64,000 nt of DNA from Neisseriaceae bacterium (lineage in GTDB: Bacteria > Pseudomonadota > Gammaproteobacteria > Burkholderiales > UBA11063). The stretch covers positions 62,001 through 126,000 of the forward strand of contig RXJX01000007.1 in assembly GCA_003963245.1 (NCBI GenBank), in the 5' to 3' direction. The notes beneath the pieces were generated by a model. The model ran no database searches. It had not been told where the DNA came from and worked only from the letters and a program-made list of their open reading frames with translations. This document shows, in pieces, positions 26,080 to 34,907 of this stretch; positions within the stretch are counted from its first letter, which is position 1, and the number at the start of each line of letters is the position of its first letter. The position numbers were made by a program, and so were the translations under genes.

Positions 26080-27333
26080 ATGAAAGATATTAAAATGCAA
26101 AAAGAACGATTGATAATAAAAAATTTTTTTACTTTAAAAGATGTTGATATAGAGCTTGGCAAATATAACGTATTTATCGGCGAGCAAGCCAGCGGTAAAA
26201 GCTTGCTGTTGAAATTGATTTATTTCTTTCGAAATGTATTAAGGGTTCCAATTTATAGTTACGCAAACAGTGAAGATGATATTAGGCTATATGTGTACAA
26301 CTATTTTCAACAGCTATTTAGAGTTGATTACGGACCAAATGATGATCTTAGTATTGAATACCATTATAATGAATACTTAATATCTGTTAAATCTGAAGAA
26401 GGTAGAATCATTTTTATTTGTTCAGATAATTTAATGCAGCTTTATGATGATTCTAGACAATACATTACAAGAATTAGCCAACAGACTCCTGAAGCTCCCA
26501 ATCTTAATTTAAAGCAAGGGGTAATTCAGTCTAATATTGTTGATATCTTGGAACGGTCTGATTTAAAGGCGGTTAATTCGCCATTATTTTTTCCTGCCGG
26601 TAGAATGTTTCTGGTTAGCTTGCAAAGAAATATTTTTAATATGATTAACTCTATTAATGCGGATAGTAAGCTGCCAAGTATTGATCCGTTGATATTGCTA
26701 TTCGGGCAGCAATACCAAACTGCAATTGAATATTTTGGACAGACATCCAAAGAATATATACAAACTATGCATAAAGATGGGCAAATTAAATTTTTTGATA
26801 ATTTATTTATGGCTATTCTAAAGGGTAAATTTGTTTATGATCAATTAGGCGGTTTTATCCAGCAAAATTCTGGAGCTGTCCGTTCATGGCATAGTTCATC
26901 TGGGCAACAGGAAACATTGCCAATTTATTTAGTGTTACGGAACTATCTATTGAGTAGTCAACCTAGTCATTTATATATTGAAGAGCCGGAAGCGCACTTA
27001 TATCCATCGGCGCAAAAGGCAATTACCGAATTATTGGTTTATGTAACCAATGTAACCAGTAGCGATGGATTGTATATTACCACCCATAGCCCGTATATTT
27101 TAACGGTACTGAATAATCTGATTTTGGCAAATGATGTTAAGGATAAACAGACGCTATTTGATAAAGATTTGTTGATATCGTTTGAAGAAGTTCGGGCGTA
27201 TTATATTACCGATGGTGGTGCGCGGGATTTGCGTGATTATGAAAATCGCCTGATTTTAGCCGACAATCTGGATAAAGTATCCGAGCAGACCGCATTGGAT
27301 TTTGATAAATTGCTGGATTTAAAATATGAGTAG
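26080..27333 (+). CDS. AAA family ATPase (ABC/OLD-like, AAA_15/AAA_21 type)
   Basis: A 417-residue ATPase of the SMC/ABC-like AAA group used by many defence systems. Walker A is GEQASGKS near residue 35; the ABC-like signature SSSGQQE is near 275; Walker B is HLYIEEPEAHLYPSAQ near 307; the H-loop is TTHSPYIL. No nuclease domain is fused to it. Its last 8 bases overlap a small nuclease-like gene, so the two are probably translated together and act as a pair. The first third is visibly more AT-rich than the last third, which hints at mosaic origin. Phage defence is inferred from family and context. Confidence 0.8.
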   Translation: MKDIKMQKERLIIKNFFTLKDVDIELGKYNVFIGEQASGKSLLLKLIYFFRNVLRVPIYSYANSEDDIRLYVYNYFQQLFRVDYGPNDDLSIEYHYNEYLISVKSEEGRIIFICSDNLMQLYDDSRQYITRISQQTPEAPNLNLKQGVIQSNIVDILERSDLKAVNSPLFFPAGRMFLVSLQRNIFNMINSINADSKLPSIDPLILLFGQQYQTAIEYFGQTSKEYIQTMHKDGQIKFFDNLFMAILKGKFVYDQLGGFIQQNSGAVRSWHSSSGQQETLPIYLVLRNYLLSSQPSHLYIEEPEAHLYPSAQKAITELLVYVTNVTSSDGLYITTHSPYILTVLNNLILANDVKDKQTLFDKDLLISFEEVRAYYITDGGARDLRDYENRLILADNLDKVSEQTALDFDKLLDLKYE

Positions 27334-27739
27334 TTGTATTCAATCGGTAAATCACAGTCAGGTTAAGTGTGAGGAAAAACAGAGTAAATTTATTCTGTTA
27401 AATCCAGTACGTAAAAATATTGATTATATTGTGGTTGATGGCTGTCTTTATCCACGTGGACACCATGATTTATGTTGTGATTACGCGCTTAATTTTGATG
27501 ATAAGACGGTGCTTGTGGAGCTAAAAGGTAGCAATATCGCACACGCAATTAAACAAATTCTAGCGACGGAACAGGATGCTAAGTTTACAATAAATCCCCG
27601 TAAAACTGCGATAGTTGTCAGCAGTAAGACTCCGAAGAATGATCCTTCATTACAGGTTCAAAAAGCGAATTTGAAGAAGCGGCATATTACGCTACTTCAA
27701 AAGAATAGCCCATTTGAAAAAGACCTAGCAGAGTTTTAG
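27326..27739 (+). CDS. Small PD-(D/E)XK nuclease-like partner of the ATPase
   Basis: A 137-residue protein that starts inside the ATPase gene (ATGAG overlap, 8 bases). CCDYALNFDDKTVLVELKGSNIAHAIKQ has the D-(about 10)-ExK spacing and beta-beta-alpha order of the PD-(D/E)XK nuclease core, followed by a strand (KTAIVVSSKTP) as expected. No zinc finger or other domain is seen. A likely role is effector or DNA-cutting subunit of the ATPase. The nuclease call rests on motif spacing only. Confidence 0.6.
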   Translation: MSSCIQSVNHSQVKCEEKQSKFILLNPVRKNIDYIVVDGCLYPRGHHDLCCDYALNFDDKTVLVELKGSNIAHAIKQILATEQDAKFTINPRKTAIVVSSKTPKNDPSLQVQKANLKKRHITLLQKNSPFEKDLAEF

Positions 27740-27750
27740 AAAGACATAGC

Positions 27751-28374
27751 ATGAACCATACTATTAATCAACAGATAATAAATCAGATTCAACTTCATTA
27801 TGAAAATATACCATTAGCTGTATTCTTAGTTGGTACTAACGGAAGTGGAAAAAGCTCATTGCGTAATTATCTGAATTTGAGCGATATTCAAACTAACATT
27901 GATCCAGATGTTTTGAATCGAGTGTATCGGGCAAAATATCCAGATACTTATCAAGTAGAAGCTGGCAAGCAAGCATTAAAAATGTATGATGATGCGTTAA
28001 AAAATGGCTTAAATATTTGCTTGGAAAGTACTTTGGCTGGACGGGGTACTATGCAAAGAATTATTGCTGCCAAGAGTGCTGGGTATTTTACCTTAGCTTA
28101 TTATATTGGTTTAAATAGTGTTGAATTAAATTTGGAACGGATTGCACAACGTGTGGCTCGTGGTGGACATGATATTCCCGAAAATACCGTACGGCGCCGT
28201 TTTCATGAGTCTGCCAATAATCTGGTGCTAGTTAAAAACTATTTAGATGAAGTTTATTTACTAGATAATAGTGGAGCTAATTTTGAGCTACAGTCATCTA
28301 TAAGGGCTAATAAAAAGAACAAATATCAAAACTCTGAGAAACCATGGGCTAGGGAGTTAATTGCACGTTTGTAA
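27751..28374 (+). CDS. Zeta-toxin-like P-loop kinase
   Basis: A 207-residue protein with Walker A LVGTNGSGKSSLRNYL near residue 27, NIDPDVLNR as the substrate-binding acid, CLESTLAG, and ERIAQRVARGGHDIPENTVRRR, the arginine-rich block typical of zeta-toxin/UDP-N-acetylglucosamine kinase relatives. No epsilon antitoxin homologue lies next to it, and the upstream gene is the nuclease-like partner (11-base gap). It may be a solitary zeta-like protein, common on chromosomes, or may belong to the ATPase-nuclease unit. Confidence 0.75.
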   Translation: MNHTINQQIINQIQLHYENIPLAVFLVGTNGSGKSSLRNYLNLSDIQTNIDPDVLNRVYRAKYPDTYQVEAGKQALKMYDDALKNGLNICLESTLAGRGTMQRIIAAKSAGYFTLAYYIGLNSVELNLERIAQRVARGGHDIPENTVRRRFHESANNLVLVKNYLDEVYLLDNSGANFELQSSIRANKKNKYQNSEKPWARELIARL

Positions 28375-28436
28375 GTAGTTGTAAACTTTGTGTAAATGAC
28401 TATAATCAGAATATTAAATATTTCAAAGAGGAAATT

Positions 28437-29027
28437 ATGCGAAAATTAATTTTAAGTTTACTGTGTTTGTCATTAACGCCAGCTTTTGCCGATAGTTTTT
28501 CGGGTATGCTGGATGGGAGTGAGTCGCCGTATAAAGTGACTGAGAGTACAAATGGTAAATGTTTACGTTATAAAACTATTACGGTAATTACTCAAAAAGA
28601 TGAAGATGCGCCGGGAGATCATGTTTTAATTAAATCAGGAGATGATGCATCATGCAGCTGGGATAGCGCTGCTGGTTGGGAAACTGATAGTGGTGAAGCG
28701 AGTTATTTTATTGGTAAATGGAAAAATCTGGTTTTCATTGATCGGGGGACTGGTCCGGGTGGGCGCGATGTATTGATTTTTGACTTGGATAGTAAGCGCC
28801 AAGTATTTGCCGCTAATTATTCAGAGCCATTGGAAATTAGCAGCAAAAAACTGACCTACTGGCAATCTGCTAATACATTGGCGACTAAAGATAATTGTGA
28901 TGAATTTGAAGATGCAGAAAAAAATGGCTTGACGCCACAGATTCAAAAATTAATGAGTGTTGATTTGACTGCCGCTACTCCAGTTGCGCTCAGTGGTAAA
29001 AAAACGCGTTGTAAATTAACTCAATAA
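28437..29027 (+). CDS. Secreted protein of unknown function
   Basis: Not recognised. The 196-residue product has a clear signal peptide (MRKLILSLLCLSLTPAFA) and four cysteines in the mature part (GKCLRY, ASCSWD, DNCDEF, TRCKL), suggesting two disulfides in the periplasm or outside. The middle is acidic and strand-rich, with DRGTGPGGRDVLIFDLDSKR. AAGAGGAAATT is the ribosome site. Its base composition is closer to the core genes than to the island, so it may mark the island's right edge. Confidence 0.65.
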   Translation: MRKLILSLLCLSLTPAFADSFSGMLDGSESPYKVTESTNGKCLRYKTITVITQKDEDAPGDHVLIKSGDDASCSWDSAAGWETDSGEASYFIGKWKNLVFIDRGTGPGGRDVLIFDLDSKRQVFAANYSEPLEISSKKLTYWQSANTLATKDNCDEFEDAEKNGLTPQIQKLMSVDLTAATPVALSGKKTRCKLTQ

Positions 29028-29199
29028 CGAATATAATTCTAGTATAGAGTTCAAGCAAAGATTGCCCATACTCACCGCTGCTATAAAATTGTACAAATAT
29101 GCTGCAGAATAGTTACAGCTACACAACAAGTTTTTAAATCAGATAAAGTTCGCGATTTAAAGATGCAAACTATAATAATTAGTTTTAAAAAGAGGATAT

Positions 29200-30648
29200 A
29201 TGAGTAATAACCTACGCCGCAACATAATTCTTGATATTGATTCATATAAAAATGATCATGGCAAAATGTTGCCTGAAGACACTGAATATATCTTTTCAAC
29301 TATTGTGCCTCGACGCGGCAATCGTTATACTAATATAATTAAAGCAATGGGGCACCAATATGCAGTTAAAAAATATATTACTGAGCCTGTTGAACCATGG
29401 ATGCTGGATGAGGCAGAACTTGAATTGCGTGAGCAAGGATTTAGCTTTAACCGTGAGCGTTGGCAGCATATTTTAGATAAACACAATGGTTATCTGCCGC
29501 TGGAAATTCGTGCTGTGCCAGAAGGTATGCTGGTTCCTGTCGGAGTTGCTACAGTTACAATTGTTAATACAGATCCTAAATGTGGTTGGTTGAGTTCTTA
29601 TATTGAAACTATGTTTCAGCGGGTATGCTGGAAAATGACAACCGTTGCGTCAATTGCTTTAGATTTATATCGTTACCTTGATGATATGATGATTAAACAT
29701 AGTGGAGAAGCGGGTAAGGTTAATTTTCATTTGCATAACTTTGGTTCACGCGGTGCGGATAGCTATGAGGCAGATATTTTGGCAGGAATGGCGCACTTAT
29801 CTGCTGGCTTTAACGGTACGGATTGTGCTCAGGCAAATCGCAATATCAAGCATTTTTACAATACAAACAAAGCTTACGGTATGAGTGTTAGTGCTTCTGA
29901 GCACAGTGTAATGTGCACTTGGTCTGATTCAGATACTCGTGATGATTTGCCTGCTGTGAAGATGATGATTGATTTATTAGAATATAAGATTAAAAATAAA
30001 GAAGGTTTACCGATTGTTTCAATAGTTGGTGATACCTATGATATTTATCGCCTGACTCGTGATTATATTGGTGGTATTTACCGTGACAAAATCATTGAAC
30101 TGGGGGCTTTGGGTGGTAAAGTAGTTGTCAGACCTGATTCTGGTGATCCGCTTACCATGTGCTTGGAAGTAATTAAAATTCTGATGGATAAATTCGGTTA
30201 CAGCGTTAATAAATTTGGCTATAAAGTTTTACCGCCTTATATCGGTGTGATTCAGGGCGATGGAATTAATAACGATAGCATCCGGCATATTGTTGCTCGC
30301 TTGGATAAAGCACGGATTAGCCTAGAAAATATTGTATTTGGCATGGGTAGCGGATTGACTCATGATGCAGGACGTGATGAATTTTCATTTTCGATGAAAG
30401 CGACCGCACGTTATGATGGCAAAGTCTGGCATGATTTGCAAAAACGTCCGATAACAGATCTCGGCAAACAGTCATTAAAAGGGCATGTTAGCACCTACAT
30501 TAGTCGTGATAAACAAGATATTTATACCGAGCGAATTGAAGATGAACATTTGCTGGCTAGTGACTTGATGCAAACGATTTATCGGGATGGTAAATGCTAT
30601 CAAGAATATACCTTTGATGAAATATTGAGTCATAATCAACGCAGATAA
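29200..30648 (+). CDS. nadV: Nicotinamide phosphoribosyltransferase
   Basis: Makes nicotinamide mononucleotide from nicotinamide and PRPP, a short NAD salvage route. The 482 residues match the NAMPT/NadV type rather than PncB: DSYKNDHGKMLP at the N terminus, HNFGSRGADSYE, and the phosphate-binding VVRPDSGDPL. NadV is known from V-factor-independent Pasteurellaceae, plasmids and phages, so acquisition by transfer is plausible. nadB at 54.9 kb shows the cell also has de novo NAD synthesis. AAAGAGGATAT precedes the ATG. No NMN adenylyltransferase gene is adjacent. Confidence 0.9.
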   Translation: MSNNLRRNIILDIDSYKNDHGKMLPEDTEYIFSTIVPRRGNRYTNIIKAMGHQYAVKKYITEPVEPWMLDEAELELREQGFSFNRERWQHILDKHNGYLPLEIRAVPEGMLVPVGVATVTIVNTDPKCGWLSSYIETMFQRVCWKMTTVASIALDLYRYLDDMMIKHSGEAGKVNFHLHNFGSRGADSYEADILAGMAHLSAGFNGTDCAQANRNIKHFYNTNKAYGMSVSASEHSVMCTWSDSDTRDDLPAVKMMIDLLEYKIKNKEGLPIVSIVGDTYDIYRLTRDYIGGIYRDKIIELGALGGKVVVRPDSGDPLTMCLEVIKILMDKFGYSVNKFGYKVLPPYIGVIQGDGINNDSIRHIVARLDKARISLENIVFGMGSGLTHDAGRDEFSFSMKATARYDGKVWHDLQKRPITDLGKQSLKGHVSTYISRDKQDIYTERIEDEHLLASDLMQTIYRDGKCYQEYTFDEILSHNQRR

Positions 30649-30718
30649 TTGGTTACGCCGTTTCTTTGATGATGTACAATAGAGGATTGAGTTTTAATTT
30701 TTGAATGAAGGCATGGTT

Positions 30719-31165
30719 ATGAAAAAAATATTTGTTACAGGTAATGTTGGTCGTGATCCTGAGTCGCGTTACGCGCCAAATGGCGAATCTTTCGTAACTT
30801 TCTCTTTGGCGGTTACAACAGGTCCTAAAGATAATCAAAAAACTGACTGGTTAGAAATCAGCTGCAATGGTCGCACAGCAGAGACAGTACAAAAGTGGGT
30901 AAAAAAAGGTAGTAAGTTATTAATTGAAGGTACGCCAAGTGCTAATGCGTATATTAATAAAGAGGGTAAAGCGGTTGCCACATTGCGCGTTAGTGCTTCA
31001 AATATTGAATTTATTGGTAGTCGTGAGCGCTCTGAAGAAGCTGGTGCACCTGATGGTGGCTATGGTGGTGGTTATGATCAAGCGCCGGGGAATGAGCCAG
31101 CTCCACAAGCATCTGGATTTAATGCTCCTGGACCTTCGCTACAAGCCGATGATATTCCATTCTAA
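30719..31165 (+). CDS. ssb: Single-stranded DNA-binding protein
   Basis: SSB with an N-terminal OB fold (KKIFVTGNVGRDPESRYA, DWLEISCNGRTAE) and a Gly/Pro-rich linker leading to the acidic tip ADDIPF, which binds partner proteins. The 148-residue form starts at ATG 30719, seven bases after GAAGG; two upstream in-frame starts lie too close to or before that site. The N terminus lacks the usual SLNKV opening and is slightly short, so it may be a second, non-housekeeping SSB. Confidence 0.9.
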   Translation: MKKIFVTGNVGRDPESRYAPNGESFVTFSLAVTTGPKDNQKTDWLEISCNGRTAETVQKWVKKGSKLLIEGTPSANAYINKEGKAVATLRVSASNIEFIGSRERSEEAGAPDGGYGGGYDQAPGNEPAPQASGFNAPGPSLQADDIPF

Positions 31166-31211
31166 GCGATTAACTGTGTTGTAATGAAAAGCCCGCTTAG
31201 TTACATTTTTG

Positions 31212-31248
31212 ACTAATGAGCAAATATTTTGCTCATTAGTGCATTTTA
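31212..31248 (+). terminator. Hairpin terminator after ssb
   Basis: ACTAATGAGCAAA pairs with TTTGCTCATTAGT (31212-31240), followed by GCATTTTAG. The T-run is short, so it is a moderate terminator between ssb and csaA. Confidence 0.65.
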
Positions 31249-31281
31249 GATGTCAGTTAGACTAGATATTGGATAGCAAGC

Positions 31282-31623
31282 ATGATACAACAGTTAATTG
31301 AATGGGATGATTTTGGCAAGGTTGATATTCGCAGTGGTACAATTCTTGATGCTAAAATTAATCAGAAAGCGCGTGTTCCGGCATATGTTTTAACCATTGA
31401 TTTCGGTGATTTGGGTATAAAAACCAGCTCGGCACAACTTACGCAAAATTATTCGGCAGAAGATTTGATCGGTAAGAAAATTGCTGCAGTGGTTAATTTT
31501 CCGGTTAAAAAAATAGCTGGTGTTAAATCAGAGGTCTTGGTTTTGGCAACTGTTTGTGATACACAGGGAACACTCTTGCTGAACGTGGATCCGCTAGCTC
31601 TTAATGGTAGTCATATCAAATAA
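31282..31623 (+). CDS. csaA: tRNA-binding protein, CsaA-like
   Basis: A 113-residue single-domain protein of the EMAP-II/Trbp111 OB-fold group: DFGKVDIRSGTILDAK, PAYVLTIDFG, SSAQLTQNY, and VVNFPVKKIAGVKSEVLVLAT are the family blocks. CsaA-type dimers bind the outside of tRNA and have been linked with chaperone activity. It is flanked by the ssb hairpin and a convergent lipoprotein gene. Confidence 0.88.
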   Translation: MIQQLIEWDDFGKVDIRSGTILDAKINQKARVPAYVLTIDFGDLGIKTSSAQLTQNYSAEDLIGKKIAAVVNFPVKKIAGVKSEVLVLATVCDTQGTLLLNVDPLALNGSHIK

Positions 31624-31683
31624 TAACAGGTCATTTCTATTGCGCAGTATAGTTACAATTGAGAGCATGACTGGCTTATAATT

Positions 31684-32859
31684 TCATATACAAACGCCTC
31701 CAGATGGTGACATACCCGCGCTAATGGAGAATGTGGACATAGCGGATAATTTTCCATCTAAATCATTAATAGAAAACATATTTAACTTATTTTCATTAGC
31801 AACACCAACGTATAAATAGCGATCTTGGCAAACATAAAAATCTCTTGGATTCATGCCTGTGCTTACCGTGCCTATATTATTCAGATTACCATCTGACAGA
31901 ATCTGATACTGTGATACTGTATTTTCTCCAGCGTTTGAAACATATAAGAATCTATCCGTAGTGGTTATAAACATATAAATTGGATCTACTCCAGTTGAAA
32001 AAACATTGATCAAAGATAAGCTTCCATCCGTTGGGTTTATATTATATGCAGAAATATTATTGCTAAATTCATTTAACACATACAGATGTCCATTGTTATC
32101 TGACATGATTCTCCTTGGCCCAACCCCATTTGAGGAAAATGTTTGAATATAAATTAAATCACCTGTAGTGTCGTTATACTTAAAAAGTGAAACAGTATTA
32201 CTTCCATAGTTACCAGCATAGGCATATTTTCCTGTGTTTTCAAATTTCAGTGGTAGTGCTCCACCACCAGCCATTGTGCCAATACCATTAGTTGTAACAG
32301 TTCCATTAGGTGCATAAGCTGTTGATAAAGGGGTTAATTTACCTGTAGTCTCATTGATAGTAAACATCGAAATATCATTTGTTGTATAATTTGGAACATA
32401 AAGGTATTTTCCATCTGGAGATAGCGTAACTGTAAATGGATATACGCCAAATGATTCAGCAATTACTTGAATCTTAGTTAAGCTGTTATCTAGGCAATTA
32501 TGACTATAAACGGAAATAGTGTTATCCATTTGTCCTGCAACATAAATATAATTTCCATCTGCGCTGGCAGCTATTCCAGCTGGTCTTATTCCGGTATGAA
32601 TCTCTGGAATATTTAAAGATATTGATATTAGTTCGCCACCTTTATCGATAGCATATGCACTTAGATCATTGCTCATTGTATTGTACGCATAATAATGGTC
32701 ATATCGGGGTGTTGAACACTCTGCGGTCGTGCTTCCTGCCATAATTGAAGCTGTTTGGGTAGAGTTGCCTAAGGTATTAATGCTGGAGTTGTTTCCTACG
32801 CAAGATATTAAGTTTATTGTTAGTGCAGTAAAAAGTATATTCTTCTTAACATTTGACAT
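31684..32859 (-). CDS. Beta-propeller (lactonase/YVTN-like) lipoprotein
   Basis: A 391-residue lipoprotein: short leader and lipobox LISC with Cys20. The rest is a series of about seven propeller blades with recurring GKYLYVPNY, GNYIYVAGQMDNTISVY and DRFLYVSNAGENTVSQY, as in the 6-phosphogluconolactonase-like YVTN group. Such surface or periplasmic propellers mostly have no proven substrate; catalysis should not be assumed. Single minus-strand gene, convergent with csaA. Confidence 0.8.
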   Translation of the reverse strand: MSNVKKNILFTALTINLISCVGNNSSINTLGNSTQTASIMAGSTTAECSTPRYDHYYAYNTMSNDLSAYAIDKGGELISISLNIPEIHTGIRPAGIAASADGNYIYVAGQMDNTISVYSHNCLDNSLTKIQVIAESFGVYPFTVTLSPDGKYLYVPNYTTNDISMFTINETTGKLTPLSTAYAPNGTVTTNGIGTMAGGGALPLKFENTGKYAYAGNYGSNTVSLFKYNDTTGDLIYIQTFSSNGVGPRRIMSDNNGHLYVLNEFSNNISAYNINPTDGSLSLINVFSTGVDPIYMFITTTDRFLYVSNAGENTVSQYQILSDGNLNNIGTVSTGMNPRDFYVCQDRYLYVGVANENKLNMFSINDLDGKLSAMSTFSISAGMSPSGGVCI

Positions 32860-33186
32860 ATTTTGATCTCACTCTATAGTTAAATGTTTGATCCGAATTA
32901 TATACAACTTGGTAATGTTTATCTAATTAATAGTACACAAACTAATCTAAGTCTAAAAAGTGATTGATATACAATGTGTTAGCTTGAAGGTCTGGTAGAT
33001 TTAAAAACACAAACGTAAATATGTTAAGGTTATTTAATTTGAATATCCTAATTCAGTTATAATGGTACCATTCATAATTAGACACAAGCTAACATTTTAG
33101 TCTTAAATAGCTAGAAGATGAGAGCTATCACTTGAAACAGTTGCTGCCAGTCAAAGTCTTAAAGTAGCGATGAATAGTGGCTTGTA
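32860..33186. other. Intergenic region with inverted repeats
   Basis: No gene seen. It holds a 10-base inverted repeat (TGTTAGCTTG at 32977-32986, CAAGCTAACA at 33085-33094) about 100 bases apart, and a 12-base perfect palindrome AATGGTACCATT at 33061-33072. The left part must contain the promoter of the propeller lipoprotein. Confidence 0.5.
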
Positions 33187-34479
33187 TTAATACGGACCAT
33201 ACTGAGTTGGACCGCAACTTATTACAGTATTATTTACTAATGGAATACAACTGCTAAAAGGGTTATTCTGGATATTACCTTTTAGATAATAATTAAAAAA
33301 TTTTACCATATTCTCATTTATAGCGGTAACAATATAACTGCTGGGAGAATTACTCCATAAAGTCATTCCGGTATATGTTAAATAATCATCATTTATTATC
33401 TGAAATCCAGGCATGTTTTTTAATGTATTTTCATCAGAAAATTCTGAGTGGACAGTATAGAATGGATATGTTCCTTGCCATAGAATTTCATTTGACGGTG
33501 CCATGCCCATTATATAATTATTTTGATTTAGCATGTAAGTAAGGGTAAATCCAAGGGTTTTGGGCGCGTACCCAATAGTGCCAGAAAGCATTTTTAAAAG
33601 TGGTAAATTATAACCATTAATGACAACAGATTCACCTTTACTAAAGTTATCGCCATAAAAGGGGTCTTCTGTAATTGCCGCTTTGAATTTTCCAGGCATG
33701 TTTGCTATCATGCTTTCTACCGCACCGCCACCATACGAGTGACCAGTAGCACCGATCATACTTAAGTTCATTGAATTTGATAGTGTTCCTAGGTTTGTTA
33801 GATTATTGTACATAAACTCTAGATCAGCAGTTTGTTGTGATTCTATTATTGTTGGTGTTGCGTTTTCATCTGCTAAAACAATTTGCCCATCGGGAATTGC
33901 TATATAACTCCCAATAAATAAGCTATTTACACCTACTACAATATAGCCATAACTGGCTAAATTTACAATTTGATTTTCATATTCTTGAACTGAAGAGTTC
34001 CCTCCATGTGCAAATATCACAGTAGGGAATTGAATATTATTAATTATTGGTGCTAGATTTGTCGAGTAGCTTTGTAATGTATAAAGCTGTGCTATATCAC
34101 TTTCGGTCATATTTGGCGCTTGTGTTGCTATATTTACAAATCTTTGAACTAAAGGCGGATACATTGGGCTACCCAGATTTTGAGTTTGGCTTGTCGGATA
34201 ATATACTCTCACCATTATTTCTCGACAATAATTAGTATTATCAGGGCTATAATCTCTGTTATTAACACCAGGTTGATAAAAAACATCCGGACAACGAGAG
34301 TTATCTTGAAAGTGAAAATCTCGGAAGCCTACGTTATATATACCAGTTGGTTTTGCCAGAAAAGAAGGCTGATTGTTAGTTTCAGTGATTGTTCCACTGT
34401 CACCACCGCTGCCACACCCACTTAACAAGGTAACAACATAAAGCTCTAGTACAAATGCTTGAATTATTTTTCCCAACAT
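33187..34479 (-). CDS. Alpha/beta-hydrolase lipoprotein (PAF acetylhydrolase/dienelactone hydrolase-like)
   Basis: A lipoprotein of about 430 residues with lipobox LLSGC followed by GSGGDSG. The hydrolase core has FPTVIFAHGGNSSVQEY as oxyanion strand and IGATGHSYGGGAVESM with the nucleophile Ser in GHSYGG, resembling the PAF acetylhydrolase-like group. Asp and His of the triad were not placed with certainty. Start 34479 is preferred because GAGGA lies ten bases before it; the ATG at 34488 is only one base from that site. It may act on lipids or esters outside the cytoplasm. Confidence 0.78.
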   Translation of the reverse strand: MLGKIIQAFVLELYVVTLLSGCGSGGDSGTITETNNQPSFLAKPTGIYNVGFRDFHFQDNSRCPDVFYQPGVNNRDYSPDNTNYCREIMVRVYYPTSQTQNLGSPMYPPLVQRFVNIATQAPNMTESDIAQLYTLQSYSTNLAPIINNIQFPTVIFAHGGNSSVQEYENQIVNLASYGYIVVGVNSLFIGSYIAIPDGQIVLADENATPTIIESQQTADLEFMYNNLTNLGTLSNSMNLSMIGATGHSYGGGAVESMIANMPGKFKAAITEDPFYGDNFSKGESVVINGYNLPLLKMLSGTIGYAPKTLGFTLTYMLNQNNYIMGMAPSNEILWQGTYPFYTVHSEFSDENTLKNMPGFQIINDDYLTYTGMTLWSNSPSSYIVTAINENMVKFFNYYLKGNIQNNPFSSCIPLVNNTVISCGPTQYGPY

Positions 34480-34907
34480 TATTGACATGTCCTCAAAATA
34501 TGTTTATATTATAAAAAAATGCTTACAACCGATTTAACGGATAACTATTTTGCATACAAAGAACAAACTTAGGTGATTAATGTAGCATTACTATTAAAAG
34601 TGTTTCTAACATTTGATGCGGTTCATTACGGCAATATTATATAATATATTTTTATATTATATGTAATAATCTTTTAATATAATTAAAAATATTATTTACT
34701 ATTAATTATATTGGTTAAATATATTTGATTATTATGCTGGATTAATATATAATGATATTGAATCTATTAAAATGATACTTGGTATGCAAATTTAATTTGC
34801 CAAAACTTAATAAAAAACATAGATCAGAGAGTCTTTGATGCTTGCAAAATAGCAGAAACATTTATTAGCATTACATACTGTATTAGTAAATTTTAAGGTC
34901 CGAATAA
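34480..34907. other. AT-rich intergenic region
   Basis: Very AT-rich, no convincing reading frame. The stretch 34630-34760 is almost pure A/T with runs such as TATATAATATATTTTTATATTATATG. It separates the divergent hydrolase and DUF2089 genes and must hold both promoters. Confidence 0.5.

Noticed and set aside
30719-31165. Prophage or plasmid marker (ssb near nadV)
   Set aside because: No integrase, phage structural or plasmid replication genes are in the window; ssb alone is not evidence.
34680-34770. Possible replication origin or DNA-unwinding element
   Set aside because: AT-rich only; no DnaA boxes or neighbouring replication genes were seen.
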